From contig DVEB01000042.1 in NCBI GenBank assembly GCA_015295905.1, positions 1 to 33,315 of the forward strand: a stretch of DNA of 33,315 bases, read 5' to 3'. The translations under genes were made by a program, and so were the position numbers. The notes below the pieces were generated by a model. It was given only the letters and a program-made list of their open reading frames with translations, did not search any database and was not told the DNA's origin. This DNA comes from Synechococcales cyanobacterium M55_K2018_004 (GTDB lineage Bacteria > Cyanobacteriota > Cyanobacteriia > Elainellales > Elainellaceae). Position 1 is the first letter of the stretch. Each line of letters begins with the position of its first letter. Shown here piece after piece: positions 15,822 through 22,056 of this stretch.

Positions 15822-15943
15822 AACGTGAACTCCGGATACGCTGAAACCCTGATTTCCAGGCGCGACGCGCACAGAACATCAAAGGTTTTGGGGCACTGCA
15901 CCATGCACGGTGCCCCAAAACCCTCTGAGCCAGAACTGACGTT
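15822..15943 (+). repeat. Family A element, copy A5
   Basis: 122 bp, left end AACGTGAACTCCGGATACGC, right end GAACTGACGTT. It ends 10 bases from the HNH start codon. Its first-hairpin loop (CACTGCACCATGCACGGTG) is identical to A6 and unlike the other copies, pointing to recent shared origin. The left arm of its second hairpin has decayed (GATTTCCAGG instead of GATGTTCTGT). Confidence 0.9.
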
Positions 15944-15959
15944 GTCCTAGCTAGCATTT

Positions 15960-16376
15960 TCATCGCTTGGTTCGCCTCCGCAATTTGTGGCTGTGCGATT
16001 CGTTGAAATCAATCACTTCCATCTCTTCATCTGGAAAATGCTTGTCAATTACCGTTTCAATTTCACTAATTTCTTGCGCCAATCTTTGGTTAAAGTCTTC
16101 AATCTCTTGCGTCGTTAAGTACTTGTTACCAATGCGATCAGCCTCCAAAAACAGTTCCTCAAGGCTTAACTCTTCTAGCCGATATTGCTCTAAAAATTCC
16201 TCGATTTTGTTGTAGAGGTGAATAACATTATCCCAACCAACATTCCTAAACTTGTTTTCCTTCAGCCATTGCTGGTCTGCCTGGCGAAGTTGCTTGCGGC
16301 GGTCAGAGTTAGCACGCTGAACCTCGCGATAACTCTTCCCGTTAAACGTCTTTTTCTTACCCCGCCGCACAACCAT
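15960..16376 (-). CDS. Small charged protein, function unknown (cassette gene 2)
   Basis: 138 residues from ATG 16376; a GTG at 16385 is also in frame. The start region is very basic (VVRRGKKKTFNGKSYREVQRANSDRRKQLRQ). The middle and end are acidic and helical (EEFLEQYRLEELSLEELFLEADRIG; EISEIETVIDKHFPDEEMEVIDF), and the extreme C-terminus is again basic (KLRRRTKR). No known family is recognised. It starts within 13 bases after the stop of the upstream coiled-coil gene, so the two are one operon, probably with translational coupling. A 138-base gap, mostly family A element A5, separates it from the HNH gene. Confidence 0.75.
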   Translation of the reverse strand: MVVRRGKKKTFNGKSYREVQRANSDRRKQLRQADQQWLKENKFRNVGWDNVIHLYNKIEEFLEQYRLEELSLEELFLEADRIGNKYLTTQEIEDFNQRLAQEISEIETVIDKHFPDEEMEVIDFNESHSHKLRRRTKR

Positions 16377-16388
16377 CAAGCTCACTCT

Positions 16389-16835
16389 CTAGCCCTGCAT
16401 ACTCTTAAACCACTTTGCCAAAGCTTTCCGAATCTCGCTGTCCTCGTAGCGCAGCAGACTCTTGACATCCAGTGCAATTTTGAGCTTAATCTGATCAATC
16501 AAATTTTTCAGAGCCTTGTTGTCCCGCTTAAGTTGAGTATTCGCGGCAGTTAATTCATCTTTCTCAGAGGCAAGAACTTTCACCTGAGACTGAAGCTGCA
16601 CTGCAACCTGACTCTTGTGCTCAATCTCCTTCACCTTCTTTGTGACCATCCCCTTCTGGGCGGCTTGAAGACGTTGACGATTGCTAAGTTCAGGGCCAGC
16701 AAACACTAACGCAGCCCTGAGAATCACAAATTCATCGGGGTTTTGCCTAAAATCTATCCCTTCCAAAGCGCGCATGGCATCTGCTTTTGTCCAACCAGCC
16801 TCAACAAGAAGCTGAGCCGCCTCTGACTTATTCAC
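16389..16835 (-). CDS. Coiled-coil protein, function unknown (cassette gene 1)
   Basis: 148 residues from GTG 16835. Residues 1-30 (KSEAAQLLVEAGWTKADAMRALEG) look like a small UBA-like three-helix unit. Residues about 65-125 form a long coiled coil (VKEIEHKSQVAVQLQS; LASEKDELTAANTQLKRDN), and the end is a basic helix (IRKALAKWFKSMQG). No catalytic motif. First gene of the minus-strand cassette, 120 bases downstream of the tRNA-Val 3' end, followed almost immediately by cassette gene 2. Codon use is more AT-rich than in the neighbouring housekeeping genes, fitting acquired DNA. Confidence 0.75.
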   Translation of the reverse strand: MNKSEAAQLLVEAGWTKADAMRALEGIDFRQNPDEFVILRAALVFAGPELSNRQRLQAAQKGMVTKKVKEIEHKSQVAVQLQSQVKVLASEKDELTAANTQLKRDNKALKNLIDQIKLKIALDVKSLLRYEDSEIRKALAKWFKSMQG

Positions 16836-16955
16836 ACGGATTCTTGTACTAACAAATACACAGAAGACACTGAAGTCTGCTCGATCCTAACCAGCGCCAT
16901 CATCCGCGTCAATGACTTTTTGCGTCAATGATTTTTCTCAGAGAAGCATCTAGGA

Positions 16956-17029
16956 TGGACACAACTGGACTCGAACCAGTGACCCCCACGATGTCAACGT
17001 GGTGCTCTAACCAACTGAGCTATGCGTCC
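16956..17029 (-). tRNA. tRNA-Val (GAC)
   Basis: 74 bases on the minus strand with a full cloverleaf: acceptor GGACGCA / TGTGTCC (one G-U pair), D stem GCTC/GAGC, anticodon stem CCACG/CGTGG with loop TTGACAT (anticodon GAC), T arm ACTGG-TTCGAGT-CCAGT, discriminator A; CCA is not encoded. The accessory three-gene cassette begins just past its 3' end, a usual integration position, although no matching att repeat was seen at the far side. Confidence 0.95.
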
Positions 17030-17138
17030 GTGCGATTTCTAACTATAACACAAACTTTCCTTAAATTGTAGACTGAAATAGAGTGAGCAGCAATTCTCAT
17101 TTGGCTTTGGCGGTTTGGGCTCCTGGTGTTCAGACTGA

Positions 17139-17262
17139 AACGTGAATTCGGGATACGCTAAAACCCTCGATGTTCTGTGCGCGACGCGCACAGAACATCG
17201 AGGGTTTTGGGGCACTGCACCATGCACGGTGCCCCAAAACCCGCTTAACCCGAACTGACGTT
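17139..17262 (+). repeat. Family A element, copy A6 (best preserved)
   Basis: 124 bp with ends AACGTGAATTCGGGATACGC and, inverted, AACGTCAGTTCGGGTTAAGC. A perfect 24-bp stem (17160-17183 with 17185-17208, one-base loop) starts AAAACCCTCGATG. Its right arm GGGTTTT is shared with the next stem, GGGTTTTGGGGCAC / GTGCCCCAAAACCC, so the two folds compete. It lies between tRNA-Val and holA. Confidence 0.92.
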
Positions 17263-17327
17263 GCTGAAAATTTGAGAGTAAACCGTAAAGTCTGAAAAAT
17301 CTGTAAAATCTGAAAACTCTGACCAAA

Positions 17328-18308
17328 ATGCCCATTTATCTCTTCTGGGGTGAAGACGACTTTGCTATGCAGCGGGCAATTCAGTCTTTGCGCGATCGCA
17401 CCCTCGACCCCGACTGGGCCAGCTTTAACTACGACAAAATCCCCCCCGACCAGCCAGACGGCATTATCAACGCCCTCAACCAAGCCATGACTCCCCCCTT
17501 TGGCCTCGGGCATCGTCTGGTGTGGCTGGCAGATACCACCCTCTGCCAGCGCTGCTCTGAAGAGATCCTGGCAGAGTTGGAACGAACCCTCTCCGCCCTG
17601 CCCGAAACCACCGTCCTGCTGCTCACCACTCCCAACAAACCAGACGGACGTCTCAAATCCACCAAACTCTTGCAAAAAGCGGCTGATATTCGCGAGTTTT
17701 CTCCCATTCCTCCCTGGAAGACGGACCAACTCCTACAGCAGGTGACAAACGCCGCCCATGAGATTGGCCTCAAGCTGACCCCTGCCGCCGCCGAATTGCT
17801 CGCGGAATCGGTGGGCAACGACACCCGCCAACTCTACAGCGAACTGGAGAAACTCCACCTCCACCACGGCAGTTCACGCCAGGCAGTTGACGAAGCAACG
17901 GTAGCTCTTCTGGTGACCGCAACCCAGCAAAACAGCCTCCAACTCGCCGCTGCCATCCGCCAGGGAGACACTGCAACGGCGATCGCCCTTGTCGCTGACC
18001 TGTTTGCCCGCAACGAACACCCCCTGCAAATTACCAAAACGCTTATCGGTGCTTTCCGCACTTGGCTCTGGGTCAAACTCATGATGGAAACGGGTGAGCA
18101 AAACCAACAGGCGATCGCCCGTGCGGCAGATGTCAGCAATCCAAAGCGTATTTACTTTCTGCAACAAGAGGTGAGAGCGATTGCCCTCCATCGTCTGCAA
18201 CAGTCCTTGCCACTCCTGCTGGAACTCGAATATGGCCTGAAACAGGGAGCCGACGACCTCACCTGGATGCAAAGTCGAGTCATTGAGCTTTGCCAGGTCT
18301 TCCAATAA
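17328..18308 (+). CDS. holA: DNA polymerase III delta subunit
   Basis: 326 residues, standard length, from ATG 17328. The start MPIYLFWGEDDFAMQRAIQSL is typical of cyanobacterial HolA (a Walker-like but non-hydrolysing N-terminal domain). The middle has VLLLTTPNKPDGRLKSTKLLQK and the AAA+ lid with ELLAESVGNDTRQLYSELEKL, and the C-terminal helical collar domain includes LVADLFARNEHPLQITKTLIGAFRTWL. The delta subunit opens the beta sliding clamp within the clamp-loader complex. All parts are present. It is preceded by family A element A6 and followed by an unrelated exported protein gene. Confidence 0.93.
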   Translation: MPIYLFWGEDDFAMQRAIQSLRDRTLDPDWASFNYDKIPPDQPDGIINALNQAMTPPFGLGHRLVWLADTTLCQRCSEEILAELERTLSALPETTVLLLTTPNKPDGRLKSTKLLQKAADIREFSPIPPWKTDQLLQQVTNAAHEIGLKLTPAAAELLAESVGNDTRQLYSELEKLHLHHGSSRQAVDEATVALLVTATQQNSLQLAAAIRQGDTATAIALVADLFARNEHPLQITKTLIGAFRTWLWVKLMMETGEQNQQAIARAADVSNPKRIYFLQQEVRAIALHRLQQSLPLLLELEYGLKQGADDLTWMQSRVIELCQVFQ

Positions 18309-18406
18309 TTGGTTTGCAGGAACTTCTCTCCTCTAAAATGATTCAAAATATGCGAAAGTTGCCGCAGTATTGAATTGTGAAAAGCCGCAGGTTGAATTTC
18401 TCCCCT

Positions 18407-18895
18407 ATGATGAACCGTTCTCGTCACCTGGTTTCTGCCAATCCCCAACGGGTTCTGTTGCGCGCCTTCCTGATTGGCGCTCTATCCACTGTAGGCGTTC
18501 TGTTCAGCCTCGTTCCAAATCTCCATCCTCTGACTGGATTGAGCGCTGGTGGAGTTGCCCATGCCCAGTCTGTGACGGATGCTGAAGTCGAAAACTATGC
18601 CCGCTCTGTCTTGGCCATTGAGCGACTGCGGCAGGAGGCATTCAGCCAGATGCGAAATGTCCTGGGAAATCGGGAAGTTCCCAGCATTGTATGCAGCCAA
18701 CCCAATAGTCTAGACAATCAGCGTCGGGAAATCCGCGAGATTGCTGTGAGCTACTGCACCGACTCGGCTCAAGTTGTTCAACAAAATAGCCTCTCCATCA
18801 GCCGGTTTAATGCCATTACCAATGCCCAACAGAACGATCCCCAACTGGCAGAACGGATCCGGCAAGTGCTGATCCGGTTGCAACGGAATCGCTAA
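18407..18895 (+). CDS. Exported DUF4168 protein
   Basis: About 162 residues from ATG 18407 (the next codon is also ATG; a GTG at 18377 would add ten). Basic start (MMNRSRH), hydrophobic stretch (RAFLIGALSTVGVLFSLVP) and a VAHAQS cleavage-type site near residue 55 indicate export to the periplasm. The mature part shows the DUF4168 pattern: VTDAEVENYARSVLAIERLRQEAF, a central VPSIVC, REIREIAVSYCTDSAQVVQQNSLSISRFNAIT and a final DPQLAERIRQVLIRLQ. The two cysteines (in IVC and SYC) may pair. Function unknown. Monocistronic by spacing. Confidence 0.88.
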   Translation: MMNRSRHLVSANPQRVLLRAFLIGALSTVGVLFSLVPNLHPLTGLSAGGVAHAQSVTDAEVENYARSVLAIERLRQEAFSQMRNVLGNREVPSIVCSQPNSLDNQRREIREIAVSYCTDSAQVVQQNSLSISRFNAITNAQQNDPQLAERIRQVLIRLQRNR

Positions 18896-19012
18896 CCTTG
18901 TTGACGGCTAATTCAGTGGGCCGCAGGGAACCCAGGCCGACCCACGTTTAGTCCCCCCTCTCTGGACTGCCTAAATTCCGTAGGATAGGAGTGTTGCGTT
19001 CAGCCATTCATC

Positions 19013-19273
19013 ATGCCTCGATTCAACCCCTACACCCTGCAAATGCAGATTACTCGCATGTTTGAACAGGGGCAATCCTTTTTTGCGACGACCAAAGTGC
19101 AAGACTGGCTGCGCGAACGCAATGAAGATCCCACTGCCTACGACATTCTGTTTCATCAGCGTCCAGCGCCTCCTGGCTCCGGTTTGGTGATGGTGATTGA
19201 CGTGGAACTCCGACGCAAGGATGGACAGCCTGTAGACGAGTGGCTCCAACAGGAAGTGAACCGCCAGTCCTGA
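19013..19273 (+). CDS. Small conserved-looking protein, function unknown
   Basis: 86 residues from ATG 19013. Reads MPRFNPYTLQMQITRMFEQG, then TKVQDWLRERNEDPTAYDI, then a strand-rich end (GLVMVIDVELRRKDGQPVDEWL). No signal peptide, membrane segment or catalytic motif. Balanced amino-acid composition and codon use like the neighbours argue for a real gene. No strong Shine-Dalgarno, only AGGAG about 28 bases upstream. No family was recognised. The next element downstream is a family B repeat. Confidence 0.75.
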   Translation: MPRFNPYTLQMQITRMFEQGQSFFATTKVQDWLRERNEDPTAYDILFHQRPAPPGSGLVMVIDVELRRKDGQPVDEWLQQEVNRQS

Positions 19274-19709
19274 GGAGCGCTTGGGGCAACTCACAGCCCC
19301 CACAACGCTCCTGACTGATGACATGCTTGCGCTTGAGAGCGGTAGGTTCGCACTCCAGATGACTCTCTTGCCGCGCCTGAATCGTCCTGGATTTCCCCCT
19401 TTGTCCCTTCTGATACCGACTCCGTCGGTTGTTGAGTCGGTTTGTTGTGGTGTGAAACGGGCGGTGCGCGCCCGTTTCACACCACAACAAACCGCTACTT
19501 TATAGACGGATTTCGTATGATTGGGCCTCACCTCTGGGCGATCGCCTTTGCGTGTGTGGCGATCGCTGCCCTGAAACCCGCTTAACTAACGTCAGTTCGG
19601 GTTAAGAGGGTGTTGGGGCACCGCGCCCGGCACGGTGCCCCAACACCCCTGCTGTTCCGTGCACGTTGCGCACGGAACAGCAAGGGTTTTAGCTTATCCT
19701 GAATTCACG
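19274..19709. other. Spacer dominated by repeat elements
   Basis: Between the small protein and the exported protein. It holds family B element B1 (19413-19518) and family A element A7 (19588-19711). Just before A7, the sequence AAACCCGCTTAACT looks like the stump of another family A right end, suggesting a second insertion or rearrangement there. Confidence 0.65.
19413..19518 (-). repeat. Family B element, copy B1 (106 bp)
   Basis: Ends ATACCGACTCCGTCGG on the left and GACGGATTTCGTAT on the right. The central palindrome is GTTTGTTGTGGTGTGAAACG and its complement around a short GC-rich centre. Length is exactly 106 bp, as in B2 and B3. TA lies at both margins. Orientation is opposite to B2 and B3. 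Confidence 0.88.
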
Positions 19710-19711
19710 TT
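19588..19711 (-). repeat. Family A element, copy A7
   Basis: 124 bp, inverted: AACGTCAGTTCGGGTTAAGA at the left, stem TGTTGGGGCACCG/CGGTGCCCCAACA, second stem TTGCTGTTCCGTGC.../...GCACGGAACAGCAA, and right end CTGAATTCACGTT. Its last two bases are part of the TAA stop codon of the gene at 19710-20204. Confidence 0.9.
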
Positions 19712-20204
19712 ATCCGAGTCTTTGCCGACCGGGTGAGGGGGTGGGCTGGGCCGGTTGCTCCTGGAGCCGTCGAATGAAATATTGAGCCGTGCCAATCCGG
19801 GGTGTGCGGTACAAGACCAACTCATCACGCCCCCCTAGGCTGTAAACACGATAGGTGACTTGGGCGGTGGTCAACTGTTGCTCGCGGGGGATGCCTGCAT
19901 TTTCAGGGAAATACCCGCCCCGCCGCACGATGGTGTAGCCCTCGAGGAGGGTGGCAGCATCGTTGACGATGGCGGCAAAGTCGCCCCTAAAGTTAGGGTC
20001 TGAGCGGAGTTGGATGAGGGTGCCAGAAGAGAGCGTTGTGGGCTGTTGTTGCAACGCCATCATTTGTTCGTATTGCATTACGCCGCGTTGGAGTTCTCGC
20101 TGCGCCAAGGCTGGGGCAATGGGAGCGATCGCCTGCACCGCCACAGTTCCAAAAAGCGCCGCACTCGCAGCCAACCATCCTGTCAGAACACCACCCTTCA
20201 CCAT
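19710..20204 (-). CDS. Exported protein, function unknown
   Basis: 164 residues from ATG 20204, with GAGG six bases upstream; a GTG immediately before is also possible. Signal peptide MVKGGVLTGWLAASAALFGTVAVQAIAPIAPALAQ with A-L-A-Q cleavage at about residues 33-36. The mature protein is soluble: ELQRGVMQYEQMMALQQQ, then SGTLIQLRSDPNFRGDF, GYTIVRRGGYFPENAGIP and VTYRVYSLGGRDELVLYRTPRIG. No cysteines and no known motif. The stop codon is completed by the end of family A element A7, so the original C-terminus may have been longer; the Pro/Gln-rich last 18 residues would fit a changed end. Confidence 0.75.
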   Translation of the reverse strand: MVKGGVLTGWLAASAALFGTVAVQAIAPIAPALAQRELQRGVMQYEQMMALQQQPTTLSSGTLIQLRSDPNFRGDFAAIVNDAATLLEGYTIVRRGGYFPENAGIPREQQLTTAQVTYRVYSLGGRDELVLYRTPRIGTAQYFIRRLQEQPAQPTPSPGRQRLG

Positions 20205-20312
20205 CACTACCTCAAATCGTTGAGGTCATTATTCTACAGAACTCTCAGATGTTGCCAGAATTGCAGGATTTTTACCGAGTGTGGCCTCTTTTGAGGTCAC
20301 TGGGGTGTGGCT

Positions 20313-20549
20313 TTAGGACTGAATTGACTCAACCACGATGGCAATGATCATCAGCAACAGCACCAACAGTCCAATCCTCATGACAACAGGCCACAGTAGC
20401 AGGAGGAGAGAGAAGACAATTTTGGGAAAACTCAGTACCGATGCAAGTACCCAAAACACTGTAAAGCCAACGACAAACAACAGAAAGTATTTGATCACCT
20501 GACAGGCTAAGTTAAACAGGCGGCTATAACCGTTTCCGCGAATATTCAT
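20313..20549 (-). CDS. Small membrane protein, function unknown (operon gene 3)
   Basis: 78 residues from ATG 20549, chosen because GGAGGAT lies 6-10 bases upstream, one of the strongest ribosome binding sites in the window; the frame is open for 49 more codons with poor composition. After MNIRGNGYSRLFNL comes a hydrophobic segment (IKYFLLFVVGFTVFWVLASVL) and a second (KIVFSLLLLLWPVVMRIGLLVLLLMIIAIVV), which is long enough for one or two passes. No polar active-site pattern. It follows the gene at 20711-21058 by 160 bases. Confidence 0.7.
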   Translation of the reverse strand: MNIRGNGYSRLFNLACQVIKYFLLFVVGFTVFWVLASVLSFPKIVFSLLLLLWPVVMRIGLLVLLLMIIAIVVESIQS

Positions 20550-20710
20550 GGCATCCTCCTGGAGGGGAAGCAGTGGGGCTGGAGAGGGTCTTCGAGGTCG
20601 CGAGAAATGAGATGGGGCCAAAGGGCGATCGCATCCAGCACAAACTTGCAGCCAAACTGAATGTATGAACCTGCTGCAGAGACGTTGTGTAATCAACGTG
20701 TATCCAGTAA

Positions 20711-21058
20711 TTACGGTTGAGAGAGCGTCTCAAGCCAACGCAAACAACGCTCAATAGCTTGATCGATGGCTTCAACCTGAGAGCGTTGATTTTCGGCACA
20801 ATCCAGTATTTTGTGTAAGTGTCTTGCCGAGCCCCCCATCAGCACTGCAATCAAACAGCAAAACAGCTTCATCAGAACCGGGGAAAGACAAACGACGACG
20901 AAGGAGATCCCTACCCCCAACAGGTAGGCCAACCAGCCAGCCAGCAGTCCCATCTGGGCTGCCCTGATGCCGCGTGGGTCGTGCAGGAGGACGATATGTG
21001 ATTGTAGGTGTTGAGTGAGCGATCGCAGCAAAGTTACGAGCACTGGCAGATCAGGCAT
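20711..21058 (-). CDS. Membrane protein, function unknown (operon gene 2)
   Basis: 115 residues from ATG 21058. Two adjacent hydrophobic segments (MGLLAGWLAYLLGVGISFVVVCLSPV and LMKLFCCLIAVLMGG) are flanked by soluble helical ends. The N-terminal LVTLLRSLTQHLQSHIVLLHDPRGIRAAQ and C-terminal QVEAIDQAIERCLRWLETL are amphipathic. The start codon overlaps the stop of the upstream gene by 8 bases, indicating translational coupling. No family recognised. Confidence 0.75.
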   Translation of the reverse strand: MPDLPVLVTLLRSLTQHLQSHIVLLHDPRGIRAAQMGLLAGWLAYLLGVGISFVVVCLSPVLMKLFCCLIAVLMGGSARHLHKILDCAENQRSQVEAIDQAIERCLRWLETLSQP

Positions 21059-21443
21059 GAAGGACTCCTAAAAGAACGCCCAGTAAACCGAAGCAAAAGC
21101 GCAAACCGATCACACTCCTCAACTGTGGACGTTGCCACACCAGAAACACCAAGAAACTTATGAAAGTCAACGAACTGACCAGGATGCCCACCCATACACT
21201 CCGGTCAGCGTAGCGTACTAGCAAAGGCCAGACGAGGGCAGCACTCCCCGTTGCGGAAGCGGTCCACACTAAGCCCATCCCCCAAACATCAAAGGACATC
21301 AAGACTAGCGGTCGATCGCGCTGCTGGGCGATCGCGCCAATTGGATGGAAACTCACAGTTGGCATAAGTTGAACACCTGGTTCTCCCAGAGGTGAGGAAC
21401 AATTGACCTGGGTACCAACAGCCGGTGCATGGCGAGATGTCAT
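21051..21443 (-). CDS. Membrane protein, function unknown (operon gene 1)
   Basis: About 130 residues from ATG 21443 (MTSRHAPAVG, AGAGG about 10 bases upstream); the frame is open 31 codons further. Residues 1-50 are polar and probably cytosolic or periplasmic. Three to four hydrophobic segments follow: MGLVWTASATGSAALVWPLLV, VWVGILVSSLTFISFLVFLVW and VIGLRFCFGLLGVLLGVLH. The end overlaps the next gene's start by 8 bases. Lead gene of a three-gene set of unknown membrane proteins that probably work as one unit; no enzyme signature. Confidence 0.75.
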   Translation of the reverse strand: MTSRHAPAVGTQVNCSSPLGEPGVQLMPTVSFHPIGAIAQQRDRPLVLMSFDVWGMGLVWTASATGSAALVWPLLVRYADRSVWVGILVSSLTFISFLVFLVWQRPQLRSVIGLRFCFGLLGVLLGVLHA

Positions 21444-22056
21444 AGTGAAAAACCTCTGGTGGTGGAATGAAAAGGCGTTCAAACGTCGTTGAATGAATGC
21501 CAAGGTTGGTTTGATTGATTTCAGGCCAATCCGCAACAGGGAGGGCAGATGTCATTACCATACCATACTATTCCTGAACATATTTCTGGGAATGCAAAAT
21601 CTCGTCAGGTATGTTATGGAATCTTGAAGTCTGTCCTAGGGACAGGATGTTTGGAGGCTGTCGAGCTATCCTCACTTTGGTTCAAGCCAGTTGGGAGTGG
21701 TCGTTGCGACACTGGAATGGCACAGGAACCCCCTGCTTGCTCAGCCAATGGCCTCGTGGCAGTGGTCAGTCGGGGGCAAGAGCACCTCGGACATGGCTAA
21801 TGGCTGGGCAAAACCGATTGCCAACACATTCATTCCAGTTGCAGATAAATAAAGCTTAATCTCTCAACCCTTACAAGTATGGTCAGCATGACTTAACATA
21901 AGTATTTTGTAAAATCACTAAACTTACCTTGCCTTACTACAGGCAATCCGCTTAAACTGTTGCGTCTAATATGTTGCCTGTGTTGCATCTAATGCTCAGG
22001 GTCAGCATCCATGACCTCACGTTCCCTGTTTTGTTTGGCATTGGAGTACAGACCTC
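21444..22056. other. 613-base spacer upstream of the STAND gene
   Basis: Divergent promoter region between the membrane operon and the NB-ARC/WD40 gene. The last 200 bases are AT-rich (about 21850-21960), with a small palindrome CTGTCCTAGGGACAG at 21631-21645. Plus-strand frames at 21549-21859 have weak coding character and mutually overlap. No repeat-family element was seen here. Confidence 0.5.

Noticed and set aside
15813-15872. 20-residue N-terminal extension of the HNH protein
   Set aside because: Encoded by the end of element A5, and lacking any conserved pattern; ATG 15812 has a ribosome binding site.
16956-17029. tRNA-Val as attachment site of an integrated element
   Set aside because: No copy of the tRNA 3' end was seen on the other side of the cassette and no integrase gene is present, so no att site is claimed.
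21549-21859. Two overlapping plus-strand frames before the STAND gene
   Set aside because: They overlap each other in different frames, have Trp/Cys/Ser-rich shadow composition, and no start signal.
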